Assembly: GCA_022013635.1 (NCBI GenBank)
Contig: JAKLPX010000122.1
Location: 1 to 10,520, forward strand
DNA length: 10,520 nucleotides
Reading direction: 5' to 3'
DNA from: Candidatus Delongbacteria bacterium
GTDB lineage: Bacteria > UBA4055
The position numbers were made by a program, and so were the translations under genes. The first letter of the stretch is position 1, and every line of letters begins with the position of its first letter. Below the pieces are notes generated by a model. It was not told where the DNA came from. It worked only from the letters and a program-made list of their open reading frames with translations, and made no database searches. This document shows, in pieces, positions 1 through 6,114 of this stretch.

Positions 1-2
1 AT

Positions 3-431
3 ACTTTTTTTATGCAGCAGAAACCGGAGGATGCTTTGGCTTATTATAAAGATGCCGTTAAGCTTGATCCCGATAACAGGGAAGCCGCAATAAATTATGA
101 GATAGTGAAAAAGCTTTTGGAACAGCAACAGCAGCAGCAACAGAATCAGGATAAAGACAAGAAAGATCAAAAGCAGGATCAGAACAAAGATCAGCAGCAG
201 AAAAAAGATGATAAAAAGAAGCAGGATCAAAATAAAGATCAACAGCAAAAAGATCAGCAGCAGAAAGACCAACAGGAGCAACAGAAAGAACAGGAAGATA
301 AACAAAAGATGTCAAAAGAAGAGGCTGAACGACTTCTCCAGGCTTTAGAAAAAAACGAAGACGATATTCAGAAAGAAGTTAAAAAAGCCATGATACAGAA
401 AGAGAGCAGCGGCGTTAAGAAAAAGTGGTAG
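3..431 (+). CDS. batC: BatC-like TPR protein, C-terminal part (5' end outside window)
   Basis: The frame is open from the window edge, so the gene begins upstream; the ATG at 12 is probably internal. Visible residues start with one TPR-type helix pair (PEDALAYYKDAVKLDPDNRE) that runs into a coiled-coil helix. About 60 residues built almost only of Q, K and D follow, and then a short charged helix (EEAERLLQALEKNEDDIQKE) and a basic end closing on Trp. TPR, Q/K-rich linker, EAE-LL-AL helix and a terminal Trp is the layout I recall for BatC of the Bacteroides aerotolerance (Bat) operon. There it sits beside the von Willebrand factor A proteins BatA and BatB in the envelope, with a poorly defined role in stress tolerance. 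No batD follows: the next gene is on the opposite strand, so any bat operon ends here. The family call is inferred from layout; a generic TPR protein is the alternative. Confidence 0.72.
   Translation, partial: TFFMQQKPEDALAYYKDAVKLDPDNREAAINYEIVKKLLEQQQQQQQNQDKDKKDQKQDQNKDQQQKKDDKKKQDQNKDQQQKDQQQKDQQEQQKEQEDKQKMSKEEAERLLQALEKNEDDIQKEVKKAMIQKESSGVKKKW
120..300 (+). repeat. Low-complexity Q/K/D codon repeat inside batC-like gene
   Basis: The stretch is almost entirely CAG/CAA, AAA/AAG and GAT/GAC codons, with a recurring K-D-Q-Q-Q unit (for example around 230-290). It encodes a hydrophilic, probably disordered or coiled linker between the TPR and the C-terminal helix. Near-identical units make it prone to length change by slippage, so its length may vary between strains or be misassembled. 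Confidence 0.8.
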
Positions 432-465
432 GCGCGCCGAATAAGGAATCAAATGATAACATAGC

Positions 466-500
466 TGTCAAGAGGTTACGGAATTCATCCGAATTTGACA
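466..500. other. Imperfect hairpin downstream of batC-like gene
   Basis: TGTCAA (466-471) pairs with TTGACA (495-500). Inside it, CGGA (479-482) pairs with TCCG (488-491) around a five-base loop, with an asymmetric internal loop between the two stems. It lies just before the strong terminator hairpin at 508-533. It may be part of the 3' end of the batC-like transcript, but it has no U-tract of its own. Confidence 0.3.
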
Positions 501-507
501 CAAATAA

Positions 508-533
508 AAAGTCCCGAAAATATTCGGGACTTT
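508..533 (-). terminator. Rho-independent terminator, probably bidirectional
   Basis: This is a perfect 11-bp inverted repeat, AAAGTCCCGAA with TTCGGGACTTT, around a 4-base loop. In the minus direction it lies 16 bases after the zinc-ribbon stop codon and is followed by a T-rich tail (TTTTTATTTG counting the stem end), the classic form. In the plus direction the stem ends in TTT only. It can therefore also end the batC-like transcript, but less well. Confidence 0.88.
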
Positions 534-549
534 GTCGAAGATCTTACGG

Positions 550-717
550 TTATTTTTTCTTTGCAGAAAGAATTTTGTACATACCGGTACCGCAAGAAAT
601 GCAAGTTCCTTTTAGAGCCGGTCTTCCGTTTTTCATTTTTACTTCTTTAGCGCCTTTGAATTCGCTTTTTGCTCTGCATTTTACACAGTAGCCCATTTCT
701 TTTTTTGCTGTTGCCAT
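550..717 (-). CDS. DUF5679-type zinc-ribbon small protein (55 aa)
   Basis: A 55-residue basic protein with two CxxC knuckles, CVKC (residues 11-14) and CISC (39-42), separated by a short segment containing MKNGRPALKG and ending in AKKK. This spacing and the KNGRPA core match what I recall of DUF5679, a family of tiny zinc-ribbon proteins of unknown function found in many bacterial phyla. It is probably cytoplasmic and may bind nucleic acid or the ribosome, but that is inference. The frame continues upstream to 759, but the start at 717 is chosen because AGGAGA lies 5 bases before this ATG, and the upstream codons are purine-run leader sequence. The gene has its own promoter (778-806) and terminator (508-533), so it is monocistronic. 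Confidence 0.88.
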   Translation of the reverse strand: MATAKKEMGYCVKCRAKSEFKGAKEVKMKNGRPALKGTCISCGTGMYKILSAKKK

Positions 718-777
718 TTTGGTCTCCTTTTTTTTTGTTTTTCTTCTCTTTCCTCCCAACTTAGCCTTGATATAAGC

Positions 778-806
778 AATCTAAGCACTGCGCAATCATT
801 TGTCAA
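778..806 (-). promoter_or_regulatory. Sigma-70-like promoter of the zinc-ribbon gene
   Basis: Read on the minus strand, a perfect TTGACA (806-801) is followed after exactly 17 bases by TAGATT (783-778), four of six matches to TATAAT. Transcription would start near 771, giving a leader of about 54 bases that contains the Shine-Dalgarno AGGAGA (728-723). The -35/-10 form differs from the -33 TTTG / -7 TANNTTTG promoters known from Bacteroidota. Confidence 0.65.
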
Positions 807-953
807 GAGAAATATTCATTTTTTTTTCAAGCGTATTTCATAGCATTTTTCCAAAAAAAATCTCAGGCACTGCACCGAATTGTAGTGTTTTTAGCTTTAT
901 ATTACGCCTGTTTTACAACTTGTTAATAACTTTTTCAAAATTCATTCGGCTGG

Positions 954-1003
954 TTTCCAAAATTATTTTCTTGGAAAAACAAATTTAAAACAATATATTT
1001 GTT
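954..1003 (+). promoter_or_regulatory. Candidate asparaginase promoter overlapped by two inverted repeats
   Basis: TTGGAA (971-976), a 17-base spacer and TATATT (994-999) make a plausible promoter with a start near 1006 and an 87-base leader. Two 7-bp inverted repeats overlap it: TTTCCAA (954-960) with TTGGAAA (971-977), whose right arm covers the -35, and AACAAAT (978-984) with ATTTGTT (997-1003), whose right arm overlaps the -10. They could be operators, but repeats of this size also arise by chance in AT-rich DNA. The rest of the divergent gap (807-953 and 1004-1092) holds only AT-rich sequence with long T and A runs and no gene I can support. Confidence 0.35.
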
Positions 1004-1092
1004 ACTCGCATTTAAATGAAATTACGGATAGATATCTGAACAATTTTTTTTTATGCGTGTAGAAGTAGAAAAAAATAAATTAAGATCGTACC

Positions 1093-2067
1093 ATGAAGAA
1101 AAAGATTCTGATAATAACAACCGGCGGCACGATTTCGATGAAAGGCAGTGCAGACGGAGTAGTCCCTTCCCTGACGGGAAAAGAGATTCTGCTATTAATC
1201 CCGGAAATTGACACAATCGCAGATTTAACACTTTACGAATTCAGCAATATCCCCAGTCCGATGATGACGCCCTTAAAAATGTTCGAGCTTTCCAATATTG
1301 TAACAAAAATGATTGACGGATTTGACGGAGTGGTTATTACACATGGAACGGACACAATTGAAGAAACTTCTTATATGCTGTTCCTGACGCTTCAGACAAA
1401 AAAACCTGTCATATTTACAGCCGCGATGCGTTCAAATGAGGAAACCGGTCTTGACGGACCGAGAAATCTTTTTAACGCAATAAGAGTAGCCGCAAATGAA
1501 AATAGTTTTGACAGAGGTGTCATGCTTGCCGTAAACGATGAAATTTTCAGTGTAAGAGAAGTTTATAAATCTTCCACAAGTCTTACAAATGCCTTTGACG
1601 CGCCTCACTACGGTATTCTTGGAATGATTGATGTTGACGATATTATTTTTTACAGAAAATCTGAATTCAGATATAAATTCAGTGTTGAAAAGATCGAAAC
1701 AAATGTTGATATGATAAAATTATGCGCCGGTATGAGCAGAAAATTTATTGACTACTCTGTCCAAACGGGTGCAAAAGGTATAGTTGTCGAGGCTTTCGGC
1801 AGAGGTAATGTGAATCCTGAAATGCAGTACGGTATCATTGATGCCATGGAAAAAGGCATTCCTGTCGTAATTACCTCCAGAGTTCCCAACGGCAGGGTAT
1901 TGGGCATTTACGGTTACGAAGGCGGAGCGAAACGGCTTGAAGAGAACGGCGCTATTATGGGATACGATCTGAACGGTGAAAAGGCAAGATTAAAATTAAT
2001 GGTATTGCTCGGACTGAATAAATCCGTTGATGAGATCAGACAAATTTTTAAAGAAGACAAAGGATAA
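1093..2067 (+). CDS. ansA: L-asparaginase, cytoplasmic type
   Basis: 324 residues, the normal length for a bacterial asparaginase, which hydrolyses L-asparagine to aspartate and ammonia. The first catalytic threonine is in TTGGTI (Thr13). The second conserved segment HGTDTIEE contains Thr86-Asp87, which correspond to Thr89-Asp90 of the E. coli enzyme, and Lys159 in VREVYK corresponds to its Lys162. The AAMR and DGPRNLFNAI segments are also present. There is no signal peptide, so it acts in the cytoplasm, fitting the type I form used in nitrogen or amino-acid metabolism rather than the secreted high-affinity type II form; the subtype is an inference. The ATG is placed directly before the conserved first strand (KKKILIITTGGT), although only a weak Shine-Dalgarno is visible. 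It stands alone: 97 bases separate it from the next gene. It ends in TAA. Confidence 0.93.
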   Translation: MKKKILIITTGGTISMKGSADGVVPSLTGKEILLLIPEIDTIADLTLYEFSNIPSPMMTPLKMFELSNIVTKMIDGFDGVVITHGTDTIEETSYMLFLTLQTKKPVIFTAAMRSNEETGLDGPRNLFNAIRVAANENSFDRGVMLAVNDEIFSVREVYKSSTSLTNAFDAPHYGILGMIDVDDIIFYRKSEFRYKFSVEKIETNVDMIKLCAGMSRKFIDYSVQTGAKGIVVEAFGRGNVNPEMQYGIIDAMEKGIPVVITSRVPNGRVLGIYGYEGGAKRLEENGAIMGYDLNGEKARLKLMVLLGLNKSVDEIRQIFKEDKG

Positions 2068-2164
2068 TGAATTTCATTATATGATAATTAACAATCGGAA
2101 ATTTATAACGGTAGCTTTATTCGCTTATAAAGTTCCTCTCTAAAAACAAATCAATAGGAATAAA

Positions 2165-3703
2165 ATGATTATTAACGAGAAAAAAACCACAAGAATTATC
2201 GGAACTGTAATTTTTATTTTAGTTTCAATAGTGTATCTTATGACAGTAGCTCCCACAACACTGTTCTGGGATTGCGGCGAATTCATTACCACATCCTATA
2301 TACTTGGGATTCCGCATCCCCCCGGAGCACCATTCTATTTAATGCTCGGAAGGATATTCTCGATGCTTCCTTTTGTTAATGACATCGGTTTAAGAGTCAA
2401 TCTTATCTCGGTATTTTCCAGTTCGTTCACTGTATTATTCCTATATTTAATAAGCGCAAGACTTATAAGAAACTGGCGGGGCGGGGCAAAGGATATTTAC
2501 GATATTTTCATAATTAATATAAGCTCGTCCGTCGGAGCTTTGACATTTGCTTTCACATACACTTTTTGGTTCAATGCCGTTGAAGCTGAGGTTTATGCTT
2601 TAAGCATGTTCTTTACTTCAATAATTATTTGGTTGACGCTTGTATGGACTGAAAAGCATGAAAATAATGACTCCTCAAAATACCTTCTGCTGATAATGCT
2701 GCTGGTTGGTTTAGGAACCGGAGTACATTTGCTTAACATTCTTACCCTGCCGGTAAGTGTTTTTATAATGTGGTATTATGATAAAAGAACAGCTATGATA
2801 GTAGGTTTTGGAGTAATCATCTCCGTATTGGTTCTGTTCGCGTTTCCGCTTGACTGGAAAATTTATTTGCTTTTTATATTTTTAATTCTCACGATCATAT
2901 TCCAGAGAATGGAAAACAATGAAGATATTTCGCTGGCATTTATCATGCCTCTTTTGCTGATCCTCGGATATTCAACTTATCTGATGATATATCTGAGAGC
3001 CGGTTTAAATCCTCCGATAAATGAAAATGATCCTTCAAACTTGCAGAGAATGCTTGCTTATCTCAATAGAGAACAGTATGGCGACGAACAACAACTTAAA
3101 AATGCGATTACTCTTTTTTTCGGAGAACCGAATAGAAAATACATGGAATCCTTAGAAAAAATCGGAGTTGCCGCAGGTTCTGCGGGAGATCCGTGGAAAG
3201 GACACTGGGCTTTTTTCTGGAAATACCAGATCGTTGATATGTATATAAGATATTTTAATTGGCAGTTTTTAGGTATGAATATCAATAAAATTAATAACGC
3301 TGTCAGTCTGAACGGATTATTTGCGGTTCCATTCCTTGCAGGTCTGTGGGGTGCGTTGCACCATTTCTTTAAAGATTGGAAAAAAGCATCAGCTTTATTG
3401 GCATTATTTATAATCATGAGCCTGGGTCTTGTTATTTATCAGAATCAGGATTATTTACAACCGAGAGAAAGAGATTATTTTTATGTGGGTTCTTTTTTCA
3501 TTTTTTCGATATGGATAGGAATGGGTTTAACTTCAGTCATGGAGGCTTTAAAAGAGAACGGTATGTTTAAAAAATTGATTTTTACCATAAGTGTCGTCGG
3601 ACTGATCATTCCGCTGCTTGAATTAAATGCAAATTATCACTTTTCCAACAGATCAGGCAATTGCGTGGCATGGGATTATCCAAACAATATTTTAGAAAGC
3701 TGA
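2165..3703 (+). CDS. DUF2723 GT-C family membrane protein, N-terminal half up to in-frame TGA
   Basis: These 512 codons hold the membrane part of a DUF2723 protein, the family of human TMEM260, an O-mannosyltransferase of GT-C type using a lipid-linked sugar. After a first membrane helix (about 11-28) comes the family signature TLFWDCGEFITT (Asp36 and Glu39 as likely catalytic acids) and HPPGAP (51-56). About ten more hydrophobic segments follow, then the conserved QPRERDYFYVG (432-442) and a last helix before an extracytoplasmic segment. AGGAA lies 4 bases before the ATG. The reading frame stops at TGA (3701-3703), but homologues continue without a break into what is encoded at 3704-5128, in the same frame. 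As read literally, this half is a truncated protein lacking the soluble domain. The donor and acceptor are unknown; polyprenyl-phosphate mannose is an analogy. Confidence 0.9.
   Translation: MIINEKKTTRIIGTVIFILVSIVYLMTVAPTTLFWDCGEFITTSYILGIPHPPGAPFYLMLGRIFSMLPFVNDIGLRVNLISVFSSSFTVLFLYLISARLIRNWRGGAKDIYDIFIINISSSVGALTFAFTYTFWFNAVEAEVYALSMFFTSIIIWLTLVWTEKHENNDSSKYLLLIMLLVGLGTGVHLLNILTLPVSVFIMWYYDKRTAMIVGFGVIISVLVLFAFPLDWKIYLLFIFLILTIIFQRMENNEDISLAFIMPLLLILGYSTYLMIYLRAGLNPPINENDPSNLQRMLAYLNREQYGDEQQLKNAITLFFGEPNRKYMESLEKIGVAAGSAGDPWKGHWAFFWKYQIVDMYIRYFNWQFLGMNINKINNAVSLNGLFAVPFLAGLWGALHHFFKDWKKASALLALFIIMSLGLVIYQNQDYLQPRERDYFYVGSFFIFSIWIGMGLTSVMEALKENGMFKKLIFTISVVGLIIPLLELNANYHFSNRSGNCVAWDYPNNILES
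3701..3703 (+). other. In-frame TGA at a conserved Cys position (Sec, nonsense mutation or error)
   Basis: Codon 513 of an otherwise open 987-codon frame is TGA. It lies in NILES-stop-DKNVILFTNGDNDTF. In homologues I remember, this place reads S-C-x-x-N-A-I-L-F-T-N-G-D-N-D-T, so the stop replaces a cysteine, one base change away from TGC or TGT. TGA is a true stop in four intact genes nearby, so general reassignment is excluded. A hairpin follows (GATA 3734-3737 with TATC 3758-3761, ACACA 3741-3745 with TGTGT 3751-3755), but its loop TTCCC lacks the early G of bacterial SECIS elements and sits about 42 bases after the TGA, further than usual. The interruption is certain; its meaning is not. 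Confidence 0.85.
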
Positions 3704-5128
3704 GACAAGAACGTAATTCTATTTACAAACGGCGATAACGACACATTCCCTGTGTGGTATCTTCAGGAAGTCGAAGGAATCAGAAAAGATGTTCAGGTAA
3801 TTAATTTATCGCTTTTGAATACCGGATGGTATATAGGACAGCTAAAGAAAAACATGCCCGAATATATCAGATATACCGAAAAACAAATAGACGAATATTT
3901 CGATCAGCATCACATGACTTCAGACGGTTTCATGAGACGGTATTGGCCTGAAAAAAAGAAAATACAACTTCCAGCCACCGACAGTTCGGAAAAAATCGAA
4001 TGGGAATTCGGGCCGACCATGCAAGTTAATGTTCAGGGAAAATCTGAAGGATTTATTAAAATACAGGATCAGATGGTTCTAGAATTGATCGCGTATAACG
4101 CTCAAATGGATTGGAAAAGACCTATATATTTTGCCGTGACTGTCGGAAATTCAAATTTCGTTGGGCTGGATGAATGGATGAGAATGGACGGATTGTGCTT
4201 CAGGGTCGTTGATTATAAAGCTGATAAAGGAATTGACCCGAAAGTAGTTTATGAAAGAATTTTGGGACGGTATCTGCCTGCATACAGAAATTTAAGCAAT
4301 CCTGATATTTATTTCGATGATAATATCCAAAGACTTCTTCAAAATTACCGAAGCGCATTTTTACAGCTCGCTATTTATTTTGACGAAACAAAAATCAACA
4401 ATGATGAAATGGAAGATACACAATCGCTTGATTTGAAGATAAATTACGATTATATTGAGTTTTATAAATTTTCCACCAACGATAAAAAGAGATACATTCT
4501 TGCTAAAATGGAAGAACTCATCCCGTCTTATATTATTCCTTTTTCCAATGAGATGGTCGTCGCCGAAATTGCCGGTATGTACTCGGATGTCGGCGAATCG
4601 GACAGAGGAAAGGAATTAATCAACGGCGTTGACATTAAAACGCTGTCATTAAAAAAGAAAATAAGATTTCTTCTTTACACAGCTTCCAGAGGTTACGGCG
4701 AACACAGCATCGGCATTCTCGATAAAATCCTGAATGAAATTGAATTGATGCCTGAGAAAAAAGAAAAATATGAAAAATATTTCGAGCTTTATGCCGGATT
4801 CGTAAGAGTTGACGAGAAAATGATAGTTGATAAAATTTCGGAATTTATTCTCGATAAGATATCTTCAATAAGGGATCAGGTCTTAATGAACGCGCTTTTC
4901 AAAGAATTCGGCGTTATAGTGTATCAGGGTGGAAATAAAGATTTTGCGATAAAGGTAATAGAGAAATATCTTACGATTAATTCCAAAGATCTTGAGGCGA
5001 TAGACCTTTTATACCAAATATACGCAATTTCAAAAGATGATAAAAAAGCGCTTGAAGCTGTTGAAAGATATCTTGCAATCGAGCCGGACAATAAAGAATA
5101 TCTGGCCATAAAAGCAGATCTCGAATAA
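3704..5128 (+). CDS. DUF2723 protein, C-terminal half (soluble domain with TPRs), in frame after the TGA
   Basis: The frame of the upstream half continues for 474 codons to TAA. It begins with the highly conserved DKNVILFTNGDNDTF and WYLQEVEG, then QVINLSLLNTGWYI, all parts of the same DUF2723 protein family. A long soluble region follows, and the last about 60 residues form TPR-like helix pairs (AIKVIEKYLTINSKDLEAID and ALEAVERYLAIEPDNKEYLA). Membrane region plus C-terminal TPRs is also the layout of TMEM260. The first start-like codon is GTG at 3752, but it has no Shine-Dalgarno and would cut through the conserved block, so independent translation is unlikely. The coding quality is intact, with no further stops or frameshifts, which argues for a very recent lesion, a sequencing error or read-through rather than an old pseudogene. 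Together the two halves give about 987 residues, the usual family length. Confidence 0.88.
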   Translation, partial: DKNVILFTNGDNDTFPVWYLQEVEGIRKDVQVINLSLLNTGWYIGQLKKNMPEYIRYTEKQIDEYFDQHHMTSDGFMRRYWPEKKKIQLPATDSSEKIEWEFGPTMQVNVQGKSEGFIKIQDQMVLELIAYNAQMDWKRPIYFAVTVGNSNFVGLDEWMRMDGLCFRVVDYKADKGIDPKVVYERILGRYLPAYRNLSNPDIYFDDNIQRLLQNYRSAFLQLAIYFDETKINNDEMEDTQSLDLKINYDYIEFYKFSTNDKKRYILAKMEELIPSYIIPFSNEMVVAEIAGMYSDVGESDRGKELINGVDIKTLSLKKKIRFLLYTASRGYGEHSIGILDKILNEIELMPEKKEKYEKYFELYAGFVRVDEKMIVDKISEFILDKISSIRDQVLMNALFKEFGVIVYQGGNKDFAIKVIEKYLTINSKDLEAIDLLYQIYAISKDDKKALEAVERYLAIEPDNKEYLAIKADLE

Positions 5129-5151
5129 AAATCCTGAGGTAAATTTCAGTT

Positions 5152-6114
5152 TTGAAAAAAAATATTTCAAAATATCTGAGAATCGCTGTTTCAATAGTGC
5201 TTTTATTCTATCTTTTCTACTATCTGGTTGATTTTAACAACCTTATAAATATTTTGAGAAGCATAAAAACCGGATATCTGTTTTTAGCGATTCTGTTTTT
5301 TATAATGTCTATTTTCGCTGCTGCTTACAGATGGCAGTTCGTAATTGCCATAAAAGACCGGAAAATGAGTTATAAAGCCTGTCTCAGGGAATACTTTATA
5401 GGCACATTCTTCAATAATTTTCTGCCTGGTTCAATCGGAGGAGACATTACCAGAATCATCGGGGCGTCGAAAGAGATTGATTCGAAGGAAATCGCGCTTT
5501 CTTCGGTAGTAGTAGAAAGAGTAATAGGATTAATCTCTCTTTTAACGATCGGTCTTTTAGGATTTATGCTGTTAAATATTTCATCCGGACAGGGTTATCT
5601 TGGTATAAGTATAATATTATTGGCTACTTTAACATTATCTTTGTTTGCAGTAATTAATAAAAGAACAAACATAGCATTGTGCGAGATTATAGACACTTAT
5701 TTGCCGAAAAAGATATCCGAATCAATTTTGGTTTACCTGAAGGATTTTGCCGATTACTCTTCATCAATTATAAAATTATTCTATGTATTTGTTATATCTT
5801 TTTCCTTTAAGATTTTCGATGGTTTTTTCGTATTTTTTATCTTAAAAAGTCTTGATCTTAATCTGACTTATGCACACGCGGTAGCGCTTTTTTCAATAAT
5901 AAATGTAATTAAAATGATACCGATTTCTTTTAACGGTCTGGGACTGAGCGCAATTTCATGGGTAATAATTCTTAAAAGCTTTGATATTAACAAAGACATT
6001 GCCGCTTCAATAGATTTCCTGACAATAACCATATCTTTAGTAATAAGCGGTTACGGCGGATTTTTATATTTTTTCGGAAGTTATAAAAAAAACATCGCTA
6101 ACGGTCCTGATTGA
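5152..6114 (+). CDS. YbhN/AglD-like flippase-family membrane protein (LPG synthase TM domain)
   Basis: A 320-residue, very hydrophobic protein with about eight predicted membrane helices and no soluble domain. Family marks of the lysylphosphatidylglycerol synthase TM region (PF03706) are visible: NNFLPGSIGGDITR (88-101), VVERVIGL (120-127) and PISFNGLGLS (257-266). Members lacking the catalytic domain, such as YbhN and archaeal AglD, are often found among glycosyltransferase genes and are proposed to move or modify lipid-linked sugars; this role is inferred here. The start is TTG at 5152: GAGGT lies 11 bases before it and there is no suitable ATG or GTG ahead of the first helix. It follows the DUF2723 gene by 23 bases, so the two are probably cotranscribed. 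It ends in TGA directly against the stop of the convergent pilT. Confidence 0.85.
   Translation: MKKNISKYLRIAVSIVLLFYLFYYLVDFNNLINILRSIKTGYLFLAILFFIMSIFAAAYRWQFVIAIKDRKMSYKACLREYFIGTFFNNFLPGSIGGDITRIIGASKEIDSKEIALSSVVVERVIGLISLLTIGLLGFMLLNISSGQGYLGISIILLATLTLSLFAVINKRTNIALCEIIDTYLPKKISESILVYLKDFADYSSSIIKLFYVFVISFSFKIFDGFFVFFILKSLDLNLTYAHAVALFSIINVIKMIPISFNGLGLSAISWVIILKSFDINKDIAASIDFLTITISLVISGYGGFLYFFGSYKKNIANGPD

Noticed and set aside
431..438. GGCGCGCC eight-base palindrome as a cloning scar or regulatory site
   Set aside because: It is rare in AT-rich DNA but occurs once, directly at the stop codon, with no vector-like sequence around it.
718..759. Longer N-terminus for the zinc-ribbon protein
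   Set aside because: The extra 14 residues come from the purine-rich leader that includes the Shine-Dalgarno of the start at 717.
800..988. Plus-strand 62-codon open frame in the divergent gap
   Set aside because: It is made of T-rich codons (mostly Phe, Ser, Ile) over promoter sequence of the neighbouring gene, with no ribosome site and no recognisable protein.
2113..2134. Hairpin after the asparaginase gene as a terminator
   Set aside because: The stem is 8 bp, almost all A-T with one G-T pair, and is followed by TCCTCTC rather than a T-run; too weak to call.
3701..3703. TGA reassigned to an amino acid genome-wide
   Set aside because: The flippase-family, pilT, 151-aa and barrel genes all end naturally at TGA at their expected family lengths or at overlapping starts.
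3734..3761. Hairpin after the in-frame TGA as a bacterial SECIS element
   Set aside because: The stem is real on paper (4 bp plus 5 bp with a bulge and a G-G mismatch), but the loop TTCCC has no G in its first positions and is about 42 bases from the TGA, outside the usual range. It also lies over strongly conserved coding sequence that may explain it.
3752..5128. Independent gene starting at GTG 3752
   Set aside because: There is no Shine-Dalgarno, the codon falls inside a conserved block, and the frame is continuous with the upstream half.
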